Shown: positions 7,261 through 13,321 of the stretch, in pieces
Layout: each line of letters begins with the position of its first letter
Numbering within the stretch: position 1 is the first letter of the stretch
Assembly (NCBI GenBank): GCA_030151635.1
Contig: JASLDF010000107.1
Coordinates: forward strand, 1-13,321
DNA: 13,321 nt
Direction of reading: 5' to 3'
Source of the DNA: Bacteroides sp.
GTDB lineage: Bacteria > Bacteroidota > Bacteroidia > Bacteroidales > Bacteroidaceae
Translations under genes and position numbers: made by a program
The notes under the pieces: model-generated
The model's input: only the letters and a program-made list of their open reading frames with translations
What the model was told of the DNA's origin: nothing
The model's database searches: none

Positions 7261-7623
7261 TTATTTAATAAGCTCCTTCAACATTCCAGGAACTTCCATA
7301 TCTTGACATTTAATCTGATTTAAAGTATCAATTCCCAATTGGGTAAGTTTAAAGCTCATAATGCGCTTGTCTACTGTTCCAATCTTGCGTTCAATTAGTT
7401 TTTTGCTTTCAACTGCACGAATAACTTTTGAAGTATTCGAGTTTCTAAGTCCTAGTAGTTCAGCTAACTCGGTTGATGTGTGTTCCTTTTCTTTAAGTGT
7501 ACACAATAGCATTCCTTCGTTTAAACACAAATTGTATTTCTTCTGAAACTCAAATTCGAATTGATAAATTAAACGATATATATCTCTTATTTTACATAAT
7601 TTATTTACTTGGTCATTTTCCAT
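7261..7623 (-). CDS. Short MarR-family transcriptional regulator
   Basis: 120 residues from the ATG at 7623; a TTG two codons upstream (7629) is a less likely start. The core is a winged helix-turn-helix: helix STELAELLGL, recognition helix RNSNTSKVIRAVESKKLI, and a wing ending in GTVDKRIMSFKLTQLG. The wing matches the MarR pattern of D-x-R followed by LT..G. The protein is somewhat shorter than the usual 140 residues. The N-terminal helix (KIRDIYRLIYQFEFEFQ) would form the dimer interface. It is the last gene of the operon, 20 bases after the thioredoxin gene, so it probably controls that operon. The inverted repeat at 8648-8660 is a candidate site. Two Cys residues (one near the N-terminus, one in IKCQDM) could in principle make it redox-responsive, but nothing proves it. 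Confidence 0.82.
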   Translation of the reverse strand: MENDQVNKLCKIRDIYRLIYQFEFEFQKKYNLCLNEGMLLCTLKEKEHTSTELAELLGLRNSNTSKVIRAVESKKLIERKIGTVDKRIMSFKLTQLGIDTLNQIKCQDMEVPGMLKELIK

Positions 7624-7643
7624 AATCAAAATATTAAACGCTT

Positions 7644-8117
7644 TTATTTTTTAAGCAGTACACTATTAACCGCTTCTTTAAGTGAAGCTTTAGGCAGTGC
7701 ACCTGCCGCCATTTGAGGCTGTCCTTCTAGTGGTGAAAATATCAAAGTAGGCACACTTCTTATATTGAACGCAGCTGCAAGGTCTTGCTCTTTGTCAATG
7801 TCGATTTTATATACATAAATCTCGCCATCATATTCATTTGCAATTTCCTCAAGTACAGGTGATAAAGCTTTACAAGGGCCACACCATTCTGCATAGAAGT
7901 CGATGATTGCAGGTTTGTCACCTAGGTATTTCCATTCGTTTGGATTAGCTTCAAAGTTAGCAACTTTTGATAAAAACTCTTGCTTTGTTAAATGAATAAT
8001 TTTCATATTGTTTTCTATTTTAGTTTTATTATTGTTTTCTTTTTGACTTGATTGATTTGAACTACAAGCGGTTAGTAGGAATGATCCTAAAAGTAGGGTT
8101 AGAATAGTCTTTTTCAT
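7644..8117 (-). CDS. Lipoprotein thioredoxin
   Basis: 157 residues. The signal peptide MKKTILTLLLG ends in the lipobox LTAC (Cys18). A Ser/Asn/Lys-rich linker follows to about residue 37, then a complete thioredoxin fold. The active site is WCGPCK (78-83), preceded by IIDFYAE, with the cis-proline in SVPT (Pro123). The protein should be anchored in the envelope and reduce, or exchange, disulfides on exported proteins. Its start overlaps the stop of the YgaP-like gene by four bases (ATGA), so translation is coupled. Met38 begins a segment (MKIIHLTK) typical of cytoplasmic thioredoxins. Use of that internal start would give a soluble form, but no evidence favours it. Confidence 0.93.
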   Translation of the reverse strand: MKKTILTLLLGSFLLTACSSNQSSQKENNNKTKIENNMKIIHLTKQEFLSKVANFEANPNEWKYLGDKPAIIDFYAEWCGPCKALSPVLEEIANEYDGEIYVYKIDIDKEQDLAAAFNIRSVPTLIFSPLEGQPQMAAGALPKASLKEAVNSVLLKK

Positions 8118-8362
8118 TTTTTATCTGTATTGTCTGGTTTTAATTCGTTTATCTCTTCTTTAGTCGTCTCATTTGGGTGGTCAATGGAGCAACCATTCGA
8201 GCCACAACACGATATATTAAATAGTGCTTGATATAAAAACCATCCACCTACGATCAACCATAGATATTGGGCTTCCATAATGGCATAGGCAAATATGAAG
8301 ATTGCCATAGCCAACCGCACGATGCGTGTAAAGTTCCAATTTGTAAGGAGTCTTTTCATCAT
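8114..8362 (-). CDS. YgaP-like (DUF2892) small membrane protein with a CCGSNGC motif
   Basis: 82 residues. The pattern NWNFTRIVRLAMAI and the helical pair at about 14-29 and 33-48 match the DUF2892/YgaP transmembrane module. In other proteins that module is often fused to, or placed beside, rhodanese sulfurtransferases. Directly after the second helix is a Cys cluster, CCGSNGC (Cys52, 53, 58), followed by a hydrophilic acidic/Lys tail. The Cys cluster could hold a metal or a persulfide; this is inference. Two adjacent ATGs (8362, 8359) are possible starts. It begins 9 bases after the DUF6132-like gene and overlaps the thioredoxin gene by four bases, so its work is likely tied to thiol chemistry at the membrane. 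Confidence 0.82.
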   Translation of the reverse strand: MMKRLLTNWNFTRIVRLAMAIFIFAYAIMEAQYLWLIVGGWFLYQALFNISCCGSNGCSIDHPNETTKEEINELKPDNTDKK

Positions 8363-8371
8363 ATTTTTTGG

Positions 8372-8599
8372 CTATTTATTATCAGGATTATGTTTTTCCT
8401 GTTTTATCTTTTTGCTCCTTTTAAACATTCCTCCAAAGAGGGCACCGAGCAACACACCATAAAGTGTACTATTTGTTGGTGAGGCAGTAATCGGGCAAGT
8501 TCCCGTTTCACAACCAATGTATAACCAATATAAGTAGCCACCTAGTGCTCCAAGTATTCCACCTGCTATATATGTCCAGTTGTTTTTTAAGAATTCCAT
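8372..8599 (-). CDS. DUF6132-like two-helix membrane protein with GCxTGTCPIT motif
   Basis: 75 residues. Helix 1 (about 9-29) is Gly-rich (GGILGALGGYLYW). A short conserved loop GCETGTCPITASP (29-41) carries Cys30 and Cys35, then helix 2 (about 44-59, STLYGVLLGALFGG) and a basic tail (KRSKKIKQEK). The loop and STLYG signature are characteristic of DUF6132 proteins of Bacteroidota, as I recall that family. By the positive-inside rule the basic tail is cytoplasmic, so both ends would be inside and the Cys loop would face the periplasm, the compartment of the lipoprotein thioredoxin. It is the first gene of the four-gene operon. The function is not established; a role in sulfur or thiol handling is inferred from the Cys pair and the neighbours. 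Confidence 0.82.
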   Translation of the reverse strand: MEFLKNNWTYIAGGILGALGGYLYWLYIGCETGTCPITASPTNSTLYGVLLGALFGGMFKRSKKIKQEKHNPDNK

Positions 8600-8647
8600 A
8601 ATCTAGTTTGCTTTATTTTATATAATAACACCGAAAGATAATAATTG

Positions 8648-8660
8648 TTTCCAATGGAAA
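8648..8660. repeat. Inverted repeat TTTCCA-A-TGGAAA, candidate operator
   Basis: A perfect 6-1-6 palindrome, 48 bases upstream of the first start codon of the redox operon. It overlaps the place where the promoter should be. Position and symmetry fit a dimeric winged-helix repressor such as the MarR-type protein encoded at the operon's end. It is shorter than many MarR sites, so this is a candidate only. Confidence 0.4.
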
Positions 8661-8964
8661 TGGTAGTTTTAAGAAAATATTTAGATTGTTGTTCATTTTT
8701 ACGAATAAAATGGTACATATTTTCTCAGTTATTACTTGTGTTTAATGATGCTTATTTTTAATTTCACTTACGTTAAATTGTTGAATACAAGTGTTATATA
8801 GTGTTATTGTTGTGCTGTTTGATTCCAATTAAGAATGAGGCAAATAAAATTTTGTATGTACATTGAAATAATTTGAATCTTTTATCGATTATTTATAATT
8901 ATAATGCTTTTACTTCTAAGTAAGACACTAGATTATACTAATATCTACTGATAATAAACCACGA

Positions 8965-9025
8965 TAATATTCTCAGTTCGAGAATATCTGAGGGTACCAT
9001 TTGGAATATTAGTAGGGAGACTGAG
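8965..9025. repeat. Cluster of overlapping inverted repeats
   Basis: ATATTCTC (8967-8974) and GAGAATAT (8980-8987) form a perfect 8-bp hairpin with a 5-base loop. The same strand can pair instead as CTCAG (8972-8976) with CTGAG (8988-8992 or 9021-9025), or as TAATATTC (8965-8972) with GAATATTA (9004-9011). These pairings exclude each other, as in a switching RNA or a multi-site operator. No gene on the plus strand follows until 9934. Confidence 0.45.
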
Positions 9026-9094
9026 TGAAGGGAATAATAAAAAGAGATAGGTTACTAGTATTAACACGTGGAGCTATACTCTTGGAATGAGAAT

Positions 9095-9132
9095 AAAAAA
9101 AACGCACAACCTATATCAGGAAATGCGTCTTT
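9095..9132 (-). terminator. Terminator of the lipocalin-like gene
   Basis: On the minus strand AAAGACGCA pairs with TGCGTTTTT (one G-T wobble). The 17-base loop can itself close as CCT/AGG. The hairpin runs into eight T (complement of the A run 9095-9102). It lies about 35 bases after the stop at 9166. Confidence 0.82.
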
Positions 9133-9165
9133 ATCTTTTTGATAGATGAATCCTCAAAAGAATGA

Positions 9166-9657
9166 TTACTTCTTAGGGAGATATCTACTATATTCCACAT
9201 TTACACGGATGGACTTAAGATCGCTACCAAACAAGAGATTGACCTCTTTAATTGATTCGCCAGATTGTGAAGAGCTTATCGTCATTGTGTTTTTTGTAAT
9301 AACAATGTCGGAGCTTTCGTTAATAAAACGATCCACGGTATAGTCTACACTTTTTTCGTTAAAAATAATCTTATTCTTTAATACAAGGTATTTACCATTG
9401 GTACTTCCTTCAGCTGTGTGGTACATGTAATTGTCGTCCTCCATAAATTCGAAGCTATGTGGCTCGTACATTTTACTCATTACTGTTGTTAGTTTGCCCT
9501 CAAGTTCAACATCTTTAGGTTCGATATTAACCGTTGCTTTTACGTACTCCCATTGTCCCAGAATTTGTTTGTTAGTTTGCTTTCCTCCTTTGTGTGTAAA
9601 AGCTGAGCATACAGCAAAGACCAGTATAAGTGATAGGTATTCAAATCGTTTTATCAT
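9166..9657 (-). CDS. Exported lipocalin-like protein, unknown ligand
   Basis: 163 residues. A hydrophobic signal segment spans about 7-20; the Cys17 context (FAVC) is a poor lipobox, so signal peptidase I cleavage seems more likely. The mature part starts with the lipocalin-like signature ILGQWEYVKA (GxW at 34-36). Alternating beta-strand pattern follows: HSFEFMEDDNYMY, then STNGKYLVLKNKIIF, then SDIVITKNTMTIS. This fits the small Bacteroidota lipocalin-like barrels of about 130-150 residues. It is a single-gene unit, with a good -7 element 25 bases upstream and a terminator behind. No ligand or partner can be inferred. Confidence 0.68.
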   Translation of the reverse strand: MIKRFEYLSLILVFAVCSAFTHKGGKQTNKQILGQWEYVKATVNIEPKDVELEGKLTTVMSKMYEPHSFEFMEDDNYMYHTAEGSTNGKYLVLKNKIIFNEKSVDYTVDRFINESSDIVITKNTMTISSSQSGESIKEVNLLFGSDLKSIRVNVEYSRYLPKK

Positions 9658-9681
9658 AATTTATTCGATTAACGTGTCTTA

Positions 9682-9689
9682 CAAACGTA
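9682..9689 (-). promoter_or_regulatory. Bacteroidota -7 element for the lipocalin-like gene
   Basis: On the minus strand the sequence reads TACGTTTG, an exact match to TAnnTTTG, ending 25 bases before the ATG at 9657. The -33 position 19 bases upstream has CTA rather than TTG, so only half of the promoter is well matched. Confidence 0.5.
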
Positions 9690-9853
9690 CTATTTTGTTT
9701 CTTAATTCTAGGGTTGTTTCACTCAATTTAAGATTTGTTCTTACTTACTATTATTTTGAAAGGTTGGTTTTAACGTGTAATTCCATCCTTTATTATTACT
9801 ACTGATACCCCATAGCTAGTTCAATAACCCAACTTACGGAATAGGACATTACC

Positions 9854-9861
9854 TAAAATTG
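9854..9861 (+). promoter_or_regulatory. Possible -7 element for the C-S lyase gene
   Basis: TAAAATTG differs from TAnnTTTG at one base. It would start transcription near 9868, which leaves almost no leader for an ATG at 9874 but a normal leader for the ATGs at 9928-9937. No clear -33 TTG is present. Confidence 0.3.
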
Positions 9862-9933
9862 TAGCACTCTTCAATGGGCTTATCGAAAATAATCGTATAT
9901 TCATCAGGTGCAAAAACTAAAGCTCAAATGACT

Positions 9934-11109
9934 ATGATGTATAATTTTGATGAAGTTATTAACCGCAATAATACAGATTCGGTTAAGTTCGATGGTCCTA
10001 AACAAGTAATTCCTAAACATACTTACTTACCTATGTGGGTAGCTGATATGGATTTTAAGACCCCTCAACCTGTGGTCGATGAAGTGCGTCGCCGTTTGGA
10101 TTTAGGAGTGTTAGGTTACACCTTTCCTTCTGATGAGTGGAGTAAATCTATTGAACGTTGGGTAGAAAAACGATATAATTGGAAAATAACTTCCGATGAA
10201 ATACTATTTACTCCTGGTATTGTGAGAGGAATTGCTTTTGCATTGAATTGCTTTACGAAACCTGGAGATAAAATAATGGTAATGTCGCCAGTATATCCTC
10301 CATTTTTTAATGTAAGTAAAGCGAACAAGCGTGAAGTCGTGTTCCATCGAATGCTATTGAAAGATTATCAGTTTCAAGTTGATTTTGTTCAATTTGAAAA
10401 AGACCTACAAGGTTGCACCGTATTTATACTGTGTAATCCTCACAATCCAGGAGGGCGAGTATGGAGTAGGGAGGAGATGGTAGAGATGGCTGCTATTTGT
10501 AAAAGAAACAATGTACTGGTTATATCCGATGAAATTCATGCCGACCTAACTTTGCCTCCTTTATCGCACATAACTTTCCCTTCGGTATCTAAAGAGGCGA
10601 AAGAAAATAGCATTGTGTTTATGGCACCCAGCAAAGCTTTTAATATGCCGGGTCTGGCTAGCTCATATTGTTTTATACAAAATAAAGAGATTAGAGAAGT
10701 CTATAAACAGTTTGTGGAAGCACTAGATGTAGCCTCGGGAAATATGTTTGCTTATAGTGCTTTAGTTGCTGCCTATGAAAAGAGTGCCGATTGGTTGCCA
10801 CAAGTGTGTAGCTACATTCAAGGGAATATTGACTACGTTGCACATCAGCTACCCAAGTTAACACCTAAAATAAAGATGATTACCCCACAAGCTTCTTTCT
10901 TAATTTTCCTAGATTGTAGAGAATTGAAACTAACAAGCGAGGAGCTCCAAAACTTTTTTGTATTTGAAGCCGGTTTAGTATTAAATGAAGGTATTAGCTT
11001 TGGACCAGGTGGAGAAGGTTTTATGCGACTAAATATTGGTTGTCCACGCAAAATACTCGATCAAGCTATGAATCAGTTAAAGTTAGCTTATGAAAAGAGA
11101 GGTTTTTAA
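9934..11109 (+). CDS. patB: PLP-dependent C-S lyase / aminotransferase, MalY-PatB family
   Basis: 391 residues from the ATG at 9934. Fold-type I PLP enzyme close to MalY/PatB cystathionine beta-lyases, which split cystathionine or cysteine conjugates to pyruvate, ammonia and a thiol. Visible motifs, numbered from this start: MWVADMDF (34-41), CNPHNPGG (167-174) with the cofactor-contacting Asn, SDEIHADL (198-205) with Asp199, and APSKAFNMPG (231-240) with the Schiff-base Lys234. The substrate-carboxylate Arg lies in FMRLNIGCPR near the end. In-frame ATGs upstream at 9874 and 9928 exist. The family normally begins MYNFDEVINR, so the 20 extra residues from 9874 look untranslated. It stands alone, with its own terminator. 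Exact substrate is not decided by sequence. Confidence 0.9.
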   Translation: MMYNFDEVINRNNTDSVKFDGPKQVIPKHTYLPMWVADMDFKTPQPVVDEVRRRLDLGVLGYTFPSDEWSKSIERWVEKRYNWKITSDEILFTPGIVRGIAFALNCFTKPGDKIMVMSPVYPPFFNVSKANKREVVFHRMLLKDYQFQVDFVQFEKDLQGCTVFILCNPHNPGGRVWSREEMVEMAAICKRNNVLVISDEIHADLTLPPLSHITFPSVSKEAKENSIVFMAPSKAFNMPGLASSYCFIQNKEIREVYKQFVEALDVASGNMFAYSALVAAYEKSADWLPQVCSYIQGNIDYVAHQLPKLTPKIKMITPQASFLIFLDCRELKLTSEELQNFFVFEAGLVLNEGISFGPGGEGFMRLNIGCPRKILDQAMNQLKLAYEKRGF

Positions 11110-11140
11110 TGATTTGTAAAGATTGATTAAATTACATAGG

Positions 11141-11182
11141 AAAGTGCCGTACTTCACCCTGAACAGTGATACGGCACTTTTT
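11141..11182 (+). terminator. Terminator of the C-S lyase gene
   Basis: AAAGTGCCGTA (11141-11151) pairs exactly with TACGGCACTTT (11170-11180), followed by more T. Inside, TCAC/GTGA can pair as well. It lies 31 bases after the stop codon. Confidence 0.88.
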
Positions 11183-11556
11183 ATATCCAATATCTTGGGC
11201 TATTATTTAGTTTCAACTGGTACTTTACTCTTCTATCTTTTATTCAAGATGTGTATATTATCGCTTTAAAAACCGCTTTATCCCAAGTTTTATATTTCAA
11301 AAAGATTACGAAATTTAAAATTGATTGTTTTTGTAATTGATGTACGTCAAATAAATACATTGGTGATGAATTAAACTGTTCATAGCTAATAATCGTATCA
11401 ATATCCTAAATATATAAGTTCGACTGGTAACTACCTGCGTTAGATATATTTCTATCCAATATTATCTCTTTTTATTTCAATAAATTATTTTTATATCTAT
11501 GACAATCAGTGTTTTGAGAACCTTTTTTAACTAAATAAAAAATAGAATTAGGGGTA
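11183..11556. other. AT-rich intergenic region
   Basis: Part of a gap of about 540 bases between the C-S lyase and the BspA-like gene. Apart from the terminator at its left end and the promoter at its right end I see no ORF, RNA gene or clear repeat in it. Confidence 0.5.
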
Positions 11557-11586
11557 TTGTGCAGAAAAAAAAATGTTGTACACTTG
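11557..11586 (+). promoter_or_regulatory. Bacteroidota promoter of the BspA-like gene
   Basis: TTG at 11557-11559, a 19-base spacer containing a run of nine A, then TACACTTG at 11579-11586. The latter is one mismatch from TAnnTTTG. Spacing and both boxes match the Bacteroidota sigma-ABfr type promoter. Transcription would start near 11593, leaving 20 bases to the ATG at 11612 or 55 to the preferred ATG at 11648. Confidence 0.65.
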
Positions 11587-11647
11587 CATTTGAAAAATAT
11601 AAGAGACGATAATGTCGCTGAATAACAACTTCGAAAAAAATATGTAT

Positions 11648-12934
11648 ATGAAAAAGAGTAGTCTAACTTTAAGAACAAGTGTATTCTTAACCTTATCTCT
11701 AACCCTATTCCTAATGACTGGTTGCTCATCAAGTAGTAACGACGATAATCTTCCTAAGAATGAAGTTAATAACCTTGAGAGAATTGAGATAAAACAATTA
11801 CCAAACCAGACAGTCTATGCGTTGCATGAGGCCATCAACTTGACAGGTCTTCAAGTTATGGGCTATTACAACGATGACAGCAAAAAGCCCATTAATATTA
11901 ATACAAAGAATATTTCAGGATTTGATTCTTCAAAACCAGCCAAACAACAAACCGTAACGATTACTTATGCAAAGCAAACTGCTACATTTTTAGTAGATAT
12001 TCTTGATGTGGAGGTTAAAGATGGTGTGCTATTAAAGTTCAAAGTAGAAGGTCCTGAAGTGGTCATTCCTCAAGGTGTAACAGAGATAGCTAAAGGTGTA
12101 TTTTACAATAACCAACAAATTAAGAAAGTTGTCCTTCCCGAAGGATTGAAAAAAATTGCTAACGAAGCATTTATCTTTTCAAGTGTTGAGGAAATTAACT
12201 TTCCATCTTCTTTAGTTACGATTGAGCAAGATGCTTTTAATCAATGTAGAAAGTTGAAGCGAATAGATTTAAGTAAAACAAAACTAACAGAGATTCCTGC
12301 AAGTGCATTCTATGCAGCACAATCGGCTACCGAAGTTCTTTTACCAGAAACGTTAACCACAATAGGTTCACAAGCTTTTGTTCAAACTGAGGCTTTGAGC
12401 AAACTAACAATTCCAAGTAAAGTGACCTCTATTGGTATTGAAGCTTTTCGTCAATCGGGAATTACAGAATTGTTGTGGCCCAACGGAGTATCAGAAGTGA
12501 AAGAGAGAGCTTTCTATATTTGTCCAAATTTGGAGCGAGTAAAAACATACGGTCCAACGCCCACAAACCCATCAGATGAGGCTAGACTAGGACACTCGGC
12601 TTTTGAGCAAGCCATGAAATTGGTCGAGTTCAATCTGCCTACAGGAATTACCTACATCGGTCAGCGTGTTATTGGTGGTAATACAGCTTTGAAAGAATTT
12701 ACTGTTCACGAGAATATAAAGTACATTCACTTTTCAGCATTTGGATATAGAGGAGGATTAGAACGTGTTATTGTTAAACCTACAACGCCACCGTTAGCTA
12801 TTAATGCTGATACTGCTTGGTACGGTTTTCCAGACGATGTGAAGGTAATTGAAGTACCAGCCCAATCTGTAGAACAATATAAGGTAGCCAAAGGCTGGAA
12901 AGAATTCAGTACAAAGATTGTAGCCGCTCAATAA
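11648..12934 (+). CDS. BspA-like leucine-rich repeat lipoprotein with N-terminal Ig-like domain
   Basis: 428 residues from the ATG at 11648. ATGs at 11612 and 11642 would only add residues in front of a normal lipoprotein signal. Lipobox LMTGC with Cys26, then a Ser/Asp/Asn-rich tether. Residues about 43-120 form a bacterial Ig-like (Big_3-type) domain, with NLTGLQVMGYY, ISGFDSSKP and QTVTITYAKQTATF. From about 125 there are roughly ten LRR_5/BspA repeats of 22-24 residues: VVIPQGVTEIAKGVF, VVLPEGLKKIANEAF, VLLPETLTTIGSQAF and so on. A longer eighth repeat carries an insertion. The end, VIEVPAQSVEQYKVAKGW, is the usual BspA-type cap. It is presumably surface-exposed and used in binding proteins, glycans or cells; target unknown. 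Single gene with its own promoter and terminator. Confidence 0.9.
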   Translation: MKKSSLTLRTSVFLTLSLTLFLMTGCSSSSNDDNLPKNEVNNLERIEIKQLPNQTVYALHEAINLTGLQVMGYYNDDSKKPININTKNISGFDSSKPAKQQTVTITYAKQTATFLVDILDVEVKDGVLLKFKVEGPEVVIPQGVTEIAKGVFYNNQQIKKVVLPEGLKKIANEAFIFSSVEEINFPSSLVTIEQDAFNQCRKLKRIDLSKTKLTEIPASAFYAAQSATEVLLPETLTTIGSQAFVQTEALSKLTIPSKVTSIGIEAFRQSGITELLWPNGVSEVKERAFYICPNLERVKTYGPTPTNPSDEARLGHSAFEQAMKLVEFNLPTGITYIGQRVIGGNTALKEFTVHENIKYIHFSAFGYRGGLERVIVKPTTPPLAINADTAWYGFPDDVKVIEVPAQSVEQYKVAKGWKEFSTKIVAAQ

Positions 12935-12972
12935 GAAATTGCTACGTTAATAACAACAACTAACAATAGACG

Positions 12973-13011
12973 AAGGTCGTGCACAGATGCATATCTGGGT
13001 ATGACCTTTTT
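12973..13011 (+). terminator. Terminator of the BspA-like gene
   Basis: Outer stem AAGGTC/GACCTT and inner stem CAGAT/ATCTG with a GCAT loop, joined by wobble pairs, followed by a T run. It starts 38 bases after the stop at 12934. Confidence 0.8.
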
Positions 13012-13045
13012 CAATTTACATTGAAAAGTGTTTTTGTTTTTTAAT

Positions 13046-13089
13046 AAAAACTCCATAGGTGCTCGGGGATGCCGACTACCTATGGAGTT
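13046..13089 (-). terminator. Terminator of the small zinc-ribbon gene
   Basis: AACTCCATAGGT (13049-13060) pairs exactly with ACCTATGGAGTT (13078-13089), and an inner TCGG/CCGA stem caps it. On the minus strand the stem runs into five T (complement of the A run ending at 13050). It is positioned about 60 bases after the stop at 13150, which supports that short ORF being a real, transcribed gene. Confidence 0.82.
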
Positions 13090-13149
13090 CACTACTTAAG
13101 AAGCTACCATAACGCAGCTACGAATTATTACTTTGACGTGGCAAATTGC

Positions 13150-13275
13150 TTAGTCTTCTTCTTCTTCATCATGATCGTTATCCCACTTGCTACCACAATC
13201 TAGGCATAAGTGACACATTCCGTTTCTGGTGGTATTTCCTTGTCCACAGCTAGGACATTGGGTGTAAAATTCCAT
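13150..13275 (-). CDS. 41-residue zinc-ribbon protein with acidic tail
   Basis: A short ORF from the ATG at 13275 (an ATG two codons upstream at 13281 is also possible) to the TAA at 13150-13152. The protein opens MEFYTQCPSCGQ and continues with CHLCLDCG, giving Cys7, 10, 21, 24 and 27. That is a CxxC...CxxCxxC pattern able to hold one zinc ion. A Trp follows, then an acidic end with DNDHD and four Glu. The spacing recalls the small Cys-rich ribbon at the C-terminus of some ribonucleotide reductases, but no other part of such an enzyme is present. A strong terminator follows. No function is assigned; a protein- or RNA-binding adaptor is possible. Confidence 0.75.
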   Translation of the reverse strand: MEFYTQCPSCGQGNTTRNGMCHLCLDCGSKWDNDHDEEEED

Positions 13276-13321
13276 AATCATAAGTTCAAGATTTTAACGT
13301 TAATATTTATGGCATGTTGAA

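Larger units (their letters stand above)
8600..9094. other. Gene-free region upstream of the redox operon
   Basis: About 500 bases without a credible ORF. The part next to 8599 should carry the minus-strand promoter of the redox operon; a TATCTTTC (minus, 8633-8640) is one base off the -7 consensus, but no -33 partner stands at the usual distance. It also holds the inverted repeat at 8648-8660 and a cluster of overlapping inverted repeats at 8965-9025, listed separately. Nothing else was recognised. Confidence 0.5.

Noticed and set aside
9431..9805. 124-residue plus-strand ORF
   Set aside because: It is mostly antisense to the lipocalin-like gene, its sequence resembles no protein family, and it runs over the promoter of that gene.
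13153..13167. Short TTC repeat (gtc-ttc-ttc-ttc-ttc)
   Set aside because: It encodes the acidic Glu tail of the small zinc-ribbon protein and is too short to call a separate simple-sequence repeat locus.

Overview
The window looks like an AT-rich chromosomal segment of a Bacteroidota bacterium, probably of the order Bacteroidales. Several things point that way. It has many small lipoproteins with an MKK...C signal. It carries a DUF4369 protein, a DUF6132-type membrane protein and a BspA-like leucine-rich repeat lipoprotein. Its tRNA has no encoded CCA. Promoter elements fit the Bacteroidota pattern (TTG about 19 bases before TAnnTTTG), and Shine-Dalgarno sequences are largely absent. No mobile element, CRISPR array or integrase is visible, so the segment reads as ordinary chromosome with lineage-specific genes.

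Layout. Positions 1-70 hold the 3' end of a tRNA (probably Pro) and its terminator. A DUF4369-like lipoprotein follows on the plus strand (223-858) and ends in a hairpin shared with the minus-strand genes facing it. From about 6.9 kb back to 0.94 kb everything is on the minus strand. A compact operon encodes a TPR-like protein, two ankyrin-repeat proteins and a small helical lipoprotein (6898 to 3456, with spacings of -14, 13 and 9 bases). Next come a second, similar lipoprotein with its own terminator (3305-2724) and a pair of exported DUF3298/RsiV-like proteins (2546-936).

From 8599 to 7261 (minus) lies a four-gene redox operon: a DUF6132-like two-helix protein, a YgaP-like (DUF2892) membrane protein, a lipoprotein thioredoxin and a short MarR-family regulator. 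It ends in a good terminator, and a perfect 6-1-6 inverted repeat upstream is a candidate operator. Further on are an exported lipocalin-like protein (9166-9657, minus), a PLP-dependent C-S lyase of the MalY/PatB type (9934-11109, plus) and a BspA-like lipoprotein (11648-12934, plus) with a strong Bacteroidota promoter. A short gene for a 41-residue zinc-ribbon protein with an acidic tail (13150-13275, minus) closes the window.

How they may work together. The redox operon plausibly handles thiols or sulfur at the cell envelope, and a C-S lyase lies nearby, though not in the same operon. The TPR-ankyrin-lipoprotein block is the least explained part: it combines apparently cytoplasmic protein-binding scaffolds with envelope lipoproteins. 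Its function cannot be read from the sequence, and it is the best candidate here for an undescribed system.
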